Source: Anaeromassilibacillus sp. An172 (lineage in GTDB: Bacteria > Bacillota > Clostridia > Oscillospirales > Acutalibacteraceae). From it: a DNA stretch of 61,115 nt. The notes beneath the pieces were generated by a model that worked only from the letters and a program-made list of their open reading frames with translations, was not told the origin of the DNA and did no database searches. The translations under genes were made by a program, and so were the position numbers. How positions within the stretch are numbered: position 1 is the first letter of the stretch; each line of letters begins with the position of its first letter. Location: positions 1 through 61,115 of the forward strand of contig NZ_NFKS01000017.1 of the NCBI RefSeq assembly GCF_002160515.1. Direction: 5' to 3'. Positions 45,944 through 55,836 of the stretch are shown piece by piece.

Positions 45944-45972
45944 TTGATATTCAATGATGGTTTTGGTAAAAT
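45944..45972 (+). promoter_or_regulatory. Promoter of guaB
   Basis: TTGATA (45944-45949), 17-bp spacer ending TGG, TAAAAT (45967-45972). The leader of about 26 bases leaves no room for a guanine riboswitch. Confidence 0.75.
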
Positions 45973-45974
45973 AA

Positions 45975-47483
<1,509 letters not shown>

Positions 47484-47503
47484 TTGTAAAATATTTCTAT
47501 ACG

Positions 47504-47530
47504 ATACAGACGTCCTTTCGGCGTCTGTAT
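47504..47530 (+). terminator. Terminator of guaB
   Basis: ATACAGACG (47504-47512) pairs with CGTCTGTAT (47522-47530), then TTTTTTA. Confidence 0.88.
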
Positions 47531-47573
47531 TTTTTATAAAATTATTATATTTTTTAAAGTTTTTAAAAATATG

Positions 47574-47602
47574 TTGACGGATATTGTTAATTATGATAAT
47601 AT
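47574..47602 (+). promoter_or_regulatory. Promoter of the DUF4234 operon
   Basis: TTGACG (47574-47579), 17-bp spacer, TAATAT (47597-47602). Confidence 0.65.
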
Positions 47603-47647
47603 ATCCTTAATGTTGTAGACAATAAACAACGTAAAGGAGAAGTGAGT

Positions 47648-48268
47648 ATGAACAATTTCGACCCTATGACAGGAGAGCCGATTAACAATAATAATCAGCA
47701 GAATACAAACGGTCAGAATTATAATCAAAATTATAATCCTAACCAAAATCCAAATTACAATCCAAATTACAACCAAAACTACAACGGTAATCCGGGAAAC
47801 GGCTACACACCGCCTAATAACGGATATACACCGCCAAACGGAGGTTATCAGAATAACGGATATAATGGTTATCCAAACGGCGGCTATCCAAACCGCCCTA
47901 ACGGACGTTTGCCTATTCAGAACAGAAGCATTATCATGTATATTTTGCTTTCTATAGTGACCTGCGGAATTTTCGGATTTTACTGGATGTACTGCGTAAA
48001 CGAGGACGTAAATAATTCCCTGGGAGAAAACGATATGTCAGGCGGAATGGTTGTGCTTCTCACAATCGTTACCTGCGGTATTTACGGATTTGTATGGGCT
48101 TATTCTCTGGGAAATAAGATTTCAAGAATTAAGAGAATGATGGGCGACCCTTATGCAGAGTCAAGCCTCGGCGCACTCTATCTTATTTTGTCTATCTTTA
48201 CAACCTACATAGTTCCTCTTGCAATCGCTCAGAACGAGCTTAACAAGTACGCAGAGTTCAGAGAGTAA
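47648..48268 (+). CDS. DUF4234 membrane protein with Asn/Tyr/Gly-rich tail
   Basis: 206 residues. Residues 1-90 are low complexity, rich in Asn, Tyr, Gln, Pro and Gly, with NYNPN-like and GYTPPN repeats. The DUF4234 domain follows, with about three hydrophobic segments each opening with a VTCGIFGFYW-type motif. Function unknown; the N-terminal stretch resembles prion-like or assembly-prone tails. ATG at 47648 fits AAGGAG; a GTG two codons upstream is too close. Overlaps the next gene by one base. Confidence 0.82.
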   Translation: MNNFDPMTGEPINNNNQQNTNGQNYNQNYNPNQNPNYNPNYNQNYNGNPGNGYTPPNNGYTPPNGGYQNNGYNGYPNGGYPNRPNGRLPIQNRSIIMYILLSIVTCGIFGFYWMYCVNEDVNNSLGENDMSGGMVVLLTIVTCGIYGFVWAYSLGNKISRIKRMMGDPYAESSLGALYLILSIFTTYIVPLAIAQNELNKYAEFRE

Positions 48269-48651
48269 TGAAAGAAAGAAGAAATAAAGTATTGAGGGCG
48301 TTTGCTGTTTTAGCTGTGGCAGGCGTCCTCTACGGACTTATCACCGGATGGCTGGGATTTGGAATCCCCTGTCCGGTTCATTATTTTACAGGCTTTAAAT
48401 GTCCCGGCTGTGGTGTTTCCAGAATGTTTATTTCACTTATGAAATTGGATTTCAAAAGCGCATTTGAAGCCAACAGACTTCTGCTTGTGACTTTGCCGGT
48501 TATAGCGTCCCTTCTTTTTGTGTATTTTTTTAGATATATAAAAACAGGTTCAAGGAAAATTTCCAAAGCAGAGAATATAATATATTTAATGCTTATTATA
48601 TTATTTTTAATTTTTGGGATAGTAAGAAATTGTCCGGGGATAAACTGGTAA
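48268..48651 (+). CDS. DUF2752 membrane protein
   Basis: 127 residues with three hydrophobic segments and the family motif CPxHxFTGxKCPGCGxSRM (about residues 31-51). Function unknown. Pairs with a DUF4234 gene by a one-base overlap, a pairing common in gut Clostridia by recall; probably one membrane system. A C/G-rich inverted repeat (about 48633-48668) spans its end and may terminate the operon. Confidence 0.82.
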   Translation: MKERRNKVLRAFAVLAVAGVLYGLITGWLGFGIPCPVHYFTGFKCPGCGVSRMFISLMKLDFKSAFEANRLLLVTLPVIASLLFVYFFRYIKTGSRKISKAENIIYLMLIILFLIFGIVRNCPGINW

Positions 48652-48701
48652 AAGAGTGTTTACCGGACAGTAAAAAATAATATTGAAAGAAGTGTATGTT
48701 A

Positions 48702-49835
48702 ATGAAAAGGGTAATTAAAATCTGTGCGGCGGTTTTATTGTCTTTGACAATGCTGGGCTGGGCTGTAAGCGCTTCTGAAATATCGGACAGTGATTTTCAG
48801 GTTGACCAAAGTGAACTGAATTTCCTGTATGAATTTTGCAGTGAAGCCTTTGTCGATGATAATTATTATTCTCAGGAATTTTTGTCAGCTTATCAGCAGG
48901 CGCTTGATAACACCAAAGATGTTTTAGAAAATTACAGTCAGCAGCAGGGTGAGGAAGCATATTGGAATCTTTACAAAGCATTTAATCAAGCCTGCGTTTA
49001 TACAGATGTTACCGGCGATTTAAACGGCGACGGCATCTGCGATATTTCCGACTGTACCCAGCTGCAAAAGTGTATTGCAGGATTAGAGCCTATGACGCCT
49101 ATGCTGGCTTTAAAGTTAGGCTTAAGCGGCGACAATCCCCTTGGCGTTGATAAAGTGACAAAGTTGCAGGGCTTTATGGCAGGTACTGACACACTGGAAA
49201 ACTCGGAAGCTTTTGAAACTTTAAAAGACAATGTGGACACAAGAGATATAAGTCTGAACAGTATTTTTTATGAATCATATCTCAGCAAAGACGAGGTACA
49301 GCCCAACGGTATAAAAATTTATCTGTCGCCCTCAAATCAAGACGCAAATATTTATGCAATTGGAAATACTAATGAAATGATACAGTGCAATATAATTGCT
49401 GAAGCTGTGGAAGAATATCTTCTTGAACATGGATTTAATGTAAAAAGAGCCCCGATGAATCAGGATATGTATGTTACAATAGATGAATCAAACTATTGGG
49501 GAGCAGACCTTCATGTACCTATACATACAAATGCATTTGACGGAAGTTTAACCGGCGGAACATTGATTATGATTTACAATTTTGCAGATACAGAAAATGT
49601 AAAGGCGGCGAGAAATATTTTAGACAGTCTTGCACCCATAACTCCCGGTTCTGATTATCCGCTGAAACAAAGAAAGGATTTACATGAACTGAGCGATATT
49701 GAGGCTATGTCGGTATATGTGGAGTGTGAACATCACGACACCGTGGAAGGTGCGAATTTTATTATAAACAACACAGATAAAATTGCCGAAGCCATTGCAA
49801 AAGGTATTTGCAATTACTACGGTATTGAATGGTAA
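48702..49835 (+). CDS. Secreted dockerin-linked N-acetylmuramoyl-L-alanine amidase
   Basis: 377 residues. Signal peptide (about 1-25). An N-terminal helical region (about 30-105) precedes a dockerin-like module (about 106-165: DLNGDGICDISDCTQLQKCIAG; the second repeat is degenerate, LSGDNPLGVDKVTKLQGFMAG). The Amidase_3 domain (about 205-377) shows YLSPSNQDANIY, NEMIQCN, HVPIHTNAFDG and VECEHHDTVEGANFI, the metal ligands and catalytic Glu of the phage-type subfamily. It cleaves the muramoyl-alanine bond of peptidoglycan. ATG at 48702 fits GAAAGAAG better than 48696. Confidence 0.87.
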   Translation: MKRVIKICAAVLLSLTMLGWAVSASEISDSDFQVDQSELNFLYEFCSEAFVDDNYYSQEFLSAYQQALDNTKDVLENYSQQQGEEAYWNLYKAFNQACVYTDVTGDLNGDGICDISDCTQLQKCIAGLEPMTPMLALKLGLSGDNPLGVDKVTKLQGFMAGTDTLENSEAFETLKDNVDTRDISLNSIFYESYLSKDEVQPNGIKIYLSPSNQDANIYAIGNTNEMIQCNIIAEAVEEYLLEHGFNVKRAPMNQDMYVTIDESNYWGADLHVPIHTNAFDGSLTGGTLIMIYNFADTENVKAARNILDSLAPITPGSDYPLKQRKDLHELSDIEAMSVYVECEHHDTVEGANFIINNTDKIAEAIAKGICNYYGIEW

Positions 49836-49836
49836 A

Positions 49837-49878
49837 AAAGCGAAACTGCCGTGAGGATTACCACGGCAGTTTCGCTTT
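49837..49878. terminator. Terminator between the amidase gene and 5S rRNA
   Basis: A 17-bp perfect stem (49837-49853 with 49862-49878). On the minus strand a T-run follows; it also follows the amidase gene by one base, so it can serve both. Confidence 0.85.
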
Positions 49879-49953
49879 ACAGGATGACATAAATAGTTTA
49901 TCACACATAATAAAATGCTTGTAAGCTAAATAAGATATATTACGAAAAAATGC

Positions 49954-49969
49954 CCACCCTATTGGGTGG
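49954..49969 (-). terminator. Terminator of 5S rRNA
   Basis: Minus strand: CCACCC, 4-base loop, GGGTGG (49969-49954), then GC and a T6 tract (49950-49945). Confidence 0.85.
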
Positions 49970-49978
49970 ACACTTTGA

Positions 49979-50096
49979 TGTTGGCATCTCCCTATTTTCC
50001 CGGGCCGTCGCCAGCCAAGTATCTTCGGCACCACTGAGCTTAACTTCCGTGTTCGGTATGGGAACGGGTGGACCCTCAGCGTCATCAACACCAACT
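49979..50096 (-). rRNA. rrf: 5S ribosomal RNA
   Basis: About 117 bases. Minus strand begins GTTGGTGTTGATGACG, contains the conserved CCCGTTCCCATACCGAACACGG and AAGCTC..GCCGA regions, and ends GATGCCAAC, which pairs with the 5' end. No 16S or 23S lies next to it; it has its own promoter and terminator. Ends are accurate to a few bases. Confidence 0.93.
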
Positions 50097-50115
50097 GTCT
50101 CTTGAGGACTTCATT

Positions 50116-50144
50116 ATATTATCACATACACAAGAAAAAATCAA
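50116..50144 (-). promoter_or_regulatory. Promoter of the 5S rRNA gene
   Basis: Minus strand: TTGATT (50144-50139), 17-bp spacer, TAATAT (50121-50116). The predicted start is about 12 bases before mature 5S. Confidence 0.65.
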
Positions 50145-50201
50145 GTTTTTTTTGAAAATTTTTTTATAAAAATCAGATAAATGTAAAAAGTCAATTTATA
50201 T

Positions 50202-50230
50202 TTGACGAAGATGTCAAAAGGTTGTAAAAT
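50202..50230 (+). promoter_or_regulatory. Promoter of the DUF815-type ATPase gene
   Basis: TTGACG (50202-50207), 17-bp spacer, TAAAAT (50225-50230). Its position makes an ATG at 50233 unusable as a start. Confidence 0.65.
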
Positions 50231-50268
50231 AGATGAAATCAAAAAATAAATTTACGGTAGTGATTATT

Positions 50269-51501
50269 ATGATGAACAACACAGAAAAGGTTTTGATGAG
50301 CCTTTCTTCCTTATCAATATACAAAGGAGTATTAGGCAGAAGCGTTCCGAAAGCTTTTTACAGTCTTTTGAAAGCCTCAAAGGAAAACCCGGAAAGCTTT
50401 TTGCAGTCTTACGGCGAGTTTTTTGCTCTTCTCAGCGAAAGAGGCTACAGCGACACATTTGCAAAGTCCATGGGCGAAGCCATAATGTTTGACGAAAACT
50501 GCTTTACAAGAGCGGCAACCAGCGGTTCAGCGGAAAATCTCCCTGAAAACGTGCTTTTTGCCGCCAAGCGTGACTGCATAAGCCTTATGGAAAGCACAGC
50601 CCTTACACCTGAGGACATAATAAACAGCTGTGCTTTTAAATCTGAAATTGAGGACATTATTCCAACCCTGCCAAAATGGGAGCAGGGAAGCTTCCCGAAA
50701 GAGCTTGAGCATATTAAAGAGTCTATGGACGAGCTTCTCAATTTCCACAGGGAAAACGGCTGTGGCATGTTTGCCCGATACAAAGCCTTTATCTGGAGAA
50801 CAGGCGGCATAAGGCCTGTTATGTATCCTGATGTTGTGACTTTGGAAAACCTCAAGGGATATGAAATCCAGAGAAACGCTGTTATCGAAAACACAAAGGC
50901 ATTTTTACAGGGCAAGACCTGCAACAACTGTCTGCTTTACGGCGACAAGGGTACCGGCAAGTCCTCAACTGTCAAAGCTGTTGTTAATTCCATGAGAAAA
51001 CAGGGCTTGCGCATTGTTGAAATTCCTAAGGAAAGACTTATGGATTTCCCGCTTTTGGTGGACTCTATCGCCGCAGTACCTCTCAAGTTTATCATATTTA
51101 TCGATGACCTTTCCTTTAACAAGCAGGACGAAAGCTATGCTTCACTTAAAGCTGTTTTGGAGGGCGGTTTGGCGGCAACACCTAAAAACGCTCTTATTTA
51201 CGCAACCTCCAACCGCCGCCACATTGTCAAGGAAAGCGTTTCCGACCGTGACACAGACGATTTGAACCGCCGTGACAACATGGAGGAAAGCTTGTCCCTT
51301 TCCGACCGTTTCGGACTTTCCGTATGTTTCAGCTCACCGTCAAAGGATAACTTCCTTAAAATTGTCCGTGCCCTGGCTGCTCAAAATGGTGTTGACATGG
51401 ATGTTACTGAGCTTGAAAAGGGTGCAGAAAGATTTGCTCTTGAGCGTGGAGGACGTTCCCCACGCTGTGCAAAGCAGTACATAGAATCCCTTTTTGTTTA
51501 A
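50269..51501 (+). CDS. AAA-type ATPase, DUF815 family
   Basis: 410 residues. Helical N-terminal half of about 200 residues, then an AAA domain with Walker A GDKGTGKSS (225-233), Walker B FIIFIDDLSF, a sensor-like YATSNRRH motif and an arginine-rich segment (LNRRDN). Matches DUF815, ATPases of unknown role. The frame opens with ATG at 50233, but the promoter predicts transcription from about 50237, so the ATG pair at 50269/50272 is preferred; the ribosome site GGTAGTG is weak. Confidence 0.85.
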   Translation: MMNNTEKVLMSLSSLSIYKGVLGRSVPKAFYSLLKASKENPESFLQSYGEFFALLSERGYSDTFAKSMGEAIMFDENCFTRAATSGSAENLPENVLFAAKRDCISLMESTALTPEDIINSCAFKSEIEDIIPTLPKWEQGSFPKELEHIKESMDELLNFHRENGCGMFARYKAFIWRTGGIRPVMYPDVVTLENLKGYEIQRNAVIENTKAFLQGKTCNNCLLYGDKGTGKSSTVKAVVNSMRKQGLRIVEIPKERLMDFPLLVDSIAAVPLKFIIFIDDLSFNKQDESYASLKAVLEGGLAATPKNALIYATSNRRHIVKESVSDRDTDDLNRRDNMEESLSLSDRFGLSVCFSSPSKDNFLKIVRALAAQNGVDMDVTELEKGAERFALERGGRSPRCAKQYIESLFV

Positions 51502-51619
51502 AAACCCACTTTATTCAGATATGTACTTTTGTGCATATCTGAATATTTATCAATAGATACAGGAAACAAATGATAATTATTCGTGTTTTTGATAATTGTT
51601 ACGATTTTTATGTAATTGC

Positions 51620-51648
51620 TTGACAAAGCATAAAATATAAACTATACT
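51620..51648 (+). promoter_or_regulatory. Promoter of the ZTP riboswitch-pflBA unit
   Basis: TTGACA (51620-51625), 17-bp spacer, TATACT (51643-51648). The transcript starts about 10 bases before the riboswitch. 51502-51619 holds no gene. Confidence 0.8.
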
Positions 51649-51663
51649 GATTTCAGAAATAAA

Positions 51664-51780
51664 AAGTTTCTTCGTTTCTGTGACTGACGGAACAGTGGAT
51701 TGACCACAGTGGAGCAGAAACGGCAAAAGCCGACCGTCTGGGCAATCCTCAAACCGTGGATTGCTCTTTTTTATTTTTTT
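51664..51780 (+). ncRNA. ZTP (pfl motif) riboswitch with intrinsic terminator
   Basis: Conserved marks of the pfl RNA in order: TCTGTGACTGACGG, CAGTGGATTGACCACAGTGGAGCA, a variable GC hairpin (CGGC/GCCG, 51721-51732), and CCGTCTGGGCA. The last element overlaps a terminator: GCAATCC (51742-51748) with GGATTGC (51758-51764) and a T-run. Ligand binding (ZTP/ZMP, the folate-stress alarmone) should prevent termination and switch on pflB. Confidence 0.88.
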
Positions 51781-51782
51781 TA

Positions 51783-51945
51783 TTTCCGCCTTGGAAAGGT
51801 TCAATTGGTAGAAAACTCACGCCATGCGGCGGGTTGGGGTTTCACTCGTTAGTTGGAATGGCTATTCCCGTCTTTGGCATTTATTTTATTTCCGCCTTAG
51901 AGAGGTTCAGCTGGCAGAAAACTCACGCCATACGGCGGTTTTATG
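51783..51945 (-). repeat. Two degenerate hairpin repeats in the pflB leader
   Basis: Reverse-orientation relatives of the stem-loop modules. Copy one: CCGCC (51786-51790) with GGCGG (51828-51832). Copy two: CCGCC (51892-51896) with GGCGG (51934-51938). Both read, on the minus strand, AAGGCGGAAATAAA at the right end; a GGAATGG leader core lies between them (51854-51860). The rest of 51946-52145 holds no gene. Confidence 0.65.
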
Positions 51946-52145
51946 TTTTATTTAACAGTGACAATGGCTATTTTCTCATAAAACTTTTATGTGAGCAGAA
52001 ATGGGATTCCAAGGAAATCTCGCTACTTTGGCGGAAAGGTTACTGAGTTACTGAAAAAATTCATCTGATACGGTAGAATAAGAAATAAAAAAGGGAAAAC
52101 AGGTTTGAGAAAAAACATTATTGCGGTGAAAGGAATTGATTTTCT

Positions 52146-54386
52146 ATGTTTACAAAAAATTTTGAACAGTGGAACGGTTTTAAAGGCGGAGATTGGCAGA
52201 AAGAAATCAACCTCAGAGATTTTATCCAGCAGAACGTAACTCCATACGAGGGCGGCTCAGAGTTTTTGCAGCCTGCAACAGAGAGAACCAAACATCTCAT
52301 GGATAAGCTCAACCAGCTTTTGACAATAGAACAGCACTTTAACGGTGTGCTTGATATAGACACAACAACAGTATCATCACTTACAGCCTACAAGCCGGGA
52401 TATCTTGACAAAGAAAACGAGCTTATCGTGGGCTTGCAGACAAACAGACCTTTGAAAAGAGGCGTAAACCCATTCGGCGGAATTAAAATGGCAAGAAAAG
52501 CCTGCGAAGCTTACGGCTATAAGCTTTCCGACAAAATCGAGGATGAGTTCCAGTACAGAACCACCCACAACGACGGCGTATTCAGAGTTTACAGCGACGA
52601 GATGAGAAAGGTTCGTCATGCAGGTATTTTGACAGGTTTGCCTGACGCTTACGGCAGAGGAAGAATAATCGGTGACTACCGCCGTGTTGCCCTTTACGGC
52701 ATTGACCTTCTTATTGAAGAAAAGCAGAACGACAAGAGAGAAATCGCAATGGGCGACTTTGACACAGATTCAATCCGCCTCAGCGAAGAGCTTTTCCAGC
52801 AGATAAACTTCCTGGGTAAGCTTAAAGAAATGGCTTCAATGTACGGTTATGATATTTCAGAGCCGGCAAAGAACGCCCGTGAAGCTATCCAGTGGACATA
52901 TTTTGCATATCTTGCAGCCAACAAGGAACAGAACGGCGCCGCAATGTCACTGGGCAGAGTAAGCAGCTTTATCGACATTTATATAGAAAGAGATATTAAA
53001 AACGGAGTTTTGGACGAGAGCTCAGCTCAGGAGCTTGTTGATGATTTCGTTATGAAGCTGAGAATGGCAAGACATCTGAGAACTCCTGAATACAACGAGC
53101 TTTTCGGCGGCGACCCAATGTGGATTACAGAATCCCTCGGCGGCATGGGCGAGGACGGCAGAACCTTGGTAACAAAGAACACCTTCCGTTTCCTCAACAC
53201 CCTTTACAACCTGGGACCGGCTCCTGAGCCAAACCTCACAGTTTTGTGGTCTGAAAAGCTTCCGAAAGGATTTAAGGATTTCTGCGCACAGGTTTCAATT
53301 GACACAGACTCAATCCAGTATGAAAACGACGACCTTATGCGCCCAATTTACGGCGACGACTATGCAATCGCCTGCTGTGTTTCAGCTATGAAGGTTGGCA
53401 AGCAGATGCAGTTCTTCGGCGCACGCTGCAACCTTGCAAAGCTTCTCCTTTTGGCTCTCAACGGCGGTTACGACACATATTCAAAGACACAGGCAGCTCC
53501 GGAAATGAGCGTTTATGAGGACGATATTCTCGATTACGACAAGGTAATGGAGAGATTTAACCACTATGAAAAGTGGATTTGCAGACTTTACATCAACACA
53601 TTGAATGTAATCCACTACATGCACGACAAGTACGCCTATGAGAAAACTCAGATGGCTTTGCACGATACAAACGTAACACGCTTTATGGCATGCGGCGTTG
53701 CAGGACTTTCAGTTATTGCCGACTCCCTGAGCGCAATCAAATACGCCAAGGTAAAGGCAATCCGTGACGAAAACGGCTATATTGTGGACTTTGAAACAAC
53801 AGGAGATTTCCCGAAATACGGCAACGACGACGAGAGAGTTGACAGCATCGCAAAGGATATTCTCCATTCTGTATCAACAGAGCTTAAAAAGACAAAGACC
53901 TACAGAAACGCCATCACAACACTTTCAGTTCTCACAATCACTTCAAACGTAATGTACGGAAAGAAAACAGGCGCAACACCTGACGGAAGAAAAGCCGGCG
54001 AGCCTTTTGCACCTGGCGCAAACCCAATGCACAACAGAGAGCATAACGGTGCTTTGGCTTCCTTGAACTCAGTTGCAAAGCTTTCCTATGAGGACTGCCG
54101 TGACGGTATTTCAAATACATTCTCCATAACACCTACAGCTTTGGGCAACGACAAAGAGGCGAGAACTCAGAACCTTGTGACAATTCTCGACGGCTATTTT
54201 GCCCAGCTTGCACATCATATAAATGTAAATGTTATGAACCGTGATACCCTTATCGACGCTTATAACAATCCTGAGAAATATCCTAACCTTACAATCAGAG
54301 TTTCAGGCTATGCCGTAAACTTCCACAAGCTTTCAAGGGAACAGCAGAGAGAGGTTATCAGCAGAACTTTCCACGAAAGGGTTTAA
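52146..54386 (+). CDS. pflB: Pyruvate formate-lyase (formate C-acetyltransferase)
   Basis: Glycyl-radical enzyme converting pyruvate and CoA to acetyl-CoA and formate. 746 residues, usual length. Active-site Cys410-Cys411 (ACCVSAM) and radical Gly721 (RVSGYAV) are present. The upstream ZTP riboswitch suggests that formate made here feeds 10-formyl-tetrahydrofolate for purine synthesis. ATG follows AAAGGAATT with a long spacing. pflA begins one base after the stop. Confidence 0.97.
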   Translation: MFTKNFEQWNGFKGGDWQKEINLRDFIQQNVTPYEGGSEFLQPATERTKHLMDKLNQLLTIEQHFNGVLDIDTTTVSSLTAYKPGYLDKENELIVGLQTNRPLKRGVNPFGGIKMARKACEAYGYKLSDKIEDEFQYRTTHNDGVFRVYSDEMRKVRHAGILTGLPDAYGRGRIIGDYRRVALYGIDLLIEEKQNDKREIAMGDFDTDSIRLSEELFQQINFLGKLKEMASMYGYDISEPAKNAREAIQWTYFAYLAANKEQNGAAMSLGRVSSFIDIYIERDIKNGVLDESSAQELVDDFVMKLRMARHLRTPEYNELFGGDPMWITESLGGMGEDGRTLVTKNTFRFLNTLYNLGPAPEPNLTVLWSEKLPKGFKDFCAQVSIDTDSIQYENDDLMRPIYGDDYAIACCVSAMKVGKQMQFFGARCNLAKLLLLALNGGYDTYSKTQAAPEMSVYEDDILDYDKVMERFNHYEKWICRLYINTLNVIHYMHDKYAYEKTQMALHDTNVTRFMACGVAGLSVIADSLSAIKYAKVKAIRDENGYIVDFETTGDFPKYGNDDERVDSIAKDILHSVSTELKKTKTYRNAITTLSVLTITSNVMYGKKTGATPDGRKAGEPFAPGANPMHNREHNGALASLNSVAKLSYEDCRDGISNTFSITPTALGNDKEARTQNLVTILDGYFAQLAHHINVNVMNRDTLIDAYNNPEKYPNLTIRVSGYAVNFHKLSREQQREVISRTFHERV

Positions 54387-54387
54387 T

Positions 54388-55131
54388 ATGTTAGGAAAAA
54401 TACATTCCTTCCAATCTATGGGCACGGTGGACGGCCCAGGCGTGAGATTTGTCGTATTCATGCAGGGCTGTCCTCTGAGATGCGCCTATTGCCACAATCC
54501 CGACACCTGGGAGTTTGACACAAAGGAAACTATTTACGCCCAACCGGAAGAGGTGTTTGCAAAGATAAAAAGATGCAGACCATATTTCGGAAAAAAGGGC
54601 GGAGTGACCGTTTCCGGAGGAGAAGTGCTTTTGCAGGCAGAGTTTGTCACAGAACTTTTTAAGCTGTGCAAAGAGGAAAACATTTCCACCTGTCTTGACA
54701 CCAGCGGATGTATTCTCAATGAAAAGGTTTTGAAGCTTTTAGACGTTACCGATACTGTGCTTCTTGATATAAAGATGACTGACACTGAAAGCTACAAAGA
54801 ATACGTCGGCACAACTCTTGAGCAGGTTATGTCATTTCTTCAGGTGCTGGAAAACAAAAAAATAAACACATGGATAAGACAGGTTATAGTTCCCGGATTT
54901 AATGATAGTCAGGAAAATATATCGAAGCTTTGGGAGCTTGTAAAGGACTTTAAATGTGTTAAAAAAATAGAGCTTCTGCCTTTCAGAAAGCTTTGCAGTG
55001 ACAAGTACAAAGCGTTGAATATTGAATTTCCTTTTGGAAAATACAGCGAATGTTCCCCGGAAAGAATAGAGGAAATGCGCAGTCTTTTGGAAAATTATAC
55101 AAATAAAAAGCCTAATTCAACTTTTAAATAA
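54388..55131 (+). CDS. pflA: Pyruvate formate-lyase activating enzyme
   Basis: Radical SAM enzyme that installs the glycyl radical on PflB. 247 residues; CPLRCAYC gives the CxxxCxxC cluster site (Cys28, Cys32, Cys35), followed by HNPDTW and SGGEVLLQ. Its ribosome site (AAAGGG) is inside the end of pflB. Terminator 9 bases downstream. Confidence 0.96.
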   Translation: MLGKIHSFQSMGTVDGPGVRFVVFMQGCPLRCAYCHNPDTWEFDTKETIYAQPEEVFAKIKRCRPYFGKKGGVTVSGGEVLLQAEFVTELFKLCKEENISTCLDTSGCILNEKVLKLLDVTDTVLLDIKMTDTESYKEYVGTTLEQVMSFLQVLENKKINTWIRQVIVPGFNDSQENISKLWELVKDFKCVKKIELLPFRKLCSDKYKALNIEFPFGKYSECSPERIEEMRSLLENYTNKKPNSTFK

Positions 55132-55139
55132 CAAAAATT

Positions 55140-55166
55140 ACCGCCTGCCGGATTTCAGCAGGCGGT
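55140..55166 (+). terminator. Terminator of pflBA
   Basis: ACCGCCTGC (55140-55148) pairs with GCAGGCGGT (55158-55166), then TTTGGTTT. Confidence 0.88.
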
Positions 55167-55213
55167 TTTGGTTTAATTTAATTTTTATCAAGCGGTATAG
55201 TTATGCAACAACA

Positions 55214-55256
55214 AAAAGGGTTGCCAATGTAAAAAGCTGACATTGGCAACCCTTTT
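55214..55256 (-). terminator. Long hairpin, terminator of the XRE gene
   Basis: A 17-bp perfect stem (55214-55230 with 55240-55256). The minus strand ends in TTTTT after the stem, 57 bases past the XRE stop. Confidence 0.8.
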
Positions 55257-55312
55257 GTGATATTATAAACCTTTTTATTTATTTGTTATGTGATATAAAT
55301 TTATAAATAAAA

Positions 55313-55723
55313 TCAGCCTGCTTCAATATTGTTTTTTGAAGTTGATTCGGATAATTTTTTATTCTCTGTACGGTACAAATCATCCCTGATTTTTAAAAGG
55401 TCGATATATTTTTTTAGCTCATTAAGACTTTCTTTTTCCAAACCAGCGATGTCCTCAAAAATCATATAATATTCATTTTGTTCCTGTGTACTTAAAAATC
55501 TTTGTTTTACGTTGGTTATCCCCATAAGATAATCAAGGGAAACGCAGTAATAATCAGCAATGAGCATAAGAGTATTGAAGTCGGGTTCTCTGCTTCCCTG
55601 TTCATAATTGCTTAATAGACCTCTTGACACTCCAAGTTCCTCAGCTAATTTATACTGACTTAAATTGTTTTCTTTACGGAGTTCTTTTAATCTTTGTGGC
55701 AATATATGCTGGCTTTTTTTCAT
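55313..55723 (-). CDS. XRE-family helix-turn-helix regulator
   Basis: 136 residues: Cro/CI-type HTH (about 10-65: LKELRKENNLSQYKLAEELGVSRGLLSNYEQGSREPDFNTL…) and a C-terminal helical region of about 65 residues without a recognised ligand or peptidase domain. ATG at 55723 has GAGGTGG at correct spacing; a GTG three codons earlier does not. Divergent from the 55976 gene; two matching inverted repeats (AAAC-N5-GTTT) between the genes are likely its operators. Confidence 0.88.
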   Translation of the reverse strand: MKKSQHILPQRLKELRKENNLSQYKLAEELGVSRGLLSNYEQGSREPDFNTLMLIADYYCVSLDYLMGITNVKQRFLSTQEQNEYYMIFEDIAGLEKESLNELKKYIDLLKIRDDLYRTENKKLSESTSKNNIEAG

Positions 55724-55782
55724 TGTTTCCACCTCTGTATAAAATCATTATACAAATAATTTATTGGTAAATGCCACAAATA

Positions 55783-55795
55783 AAACGATAAGTTT
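55783..55795. promoter_or_regulatory. Candidate XRE operator 1
   Basis: AAAC GATAA GTTT, a 4-5-4 inverted repeat. Same architecture as the site at 55814, with starts 31 bp (about three helical turns) apart. Confidence 0.5.
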
Positions 55796-55807
55796 CTAAA
55801 ATAACTA

Positions 55808-55836
55808 TTGAAGAAACAGAACGTTTCTGATATAAT
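55808..55836 (+). promoter_or_regulatory. Promoter of the small membrane protein operon
   Basis: TTGAAG (55808-55813), 17-bp spacer, TATAAT (55831-55836). The leader runs about 130 bases to the 55976 gene. Confidence 0.75.
55814..55826. promoter_or_regulatory. Candidate XRE operator 2, inside the promoter spacer
   Basis: AAAC AGAAC GTTT, extended by AG before and CT after (55812-55828). It lies between the -35 and -10, so a bound protein would block transcription of the 55976 operon. Confidence 0.6.
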
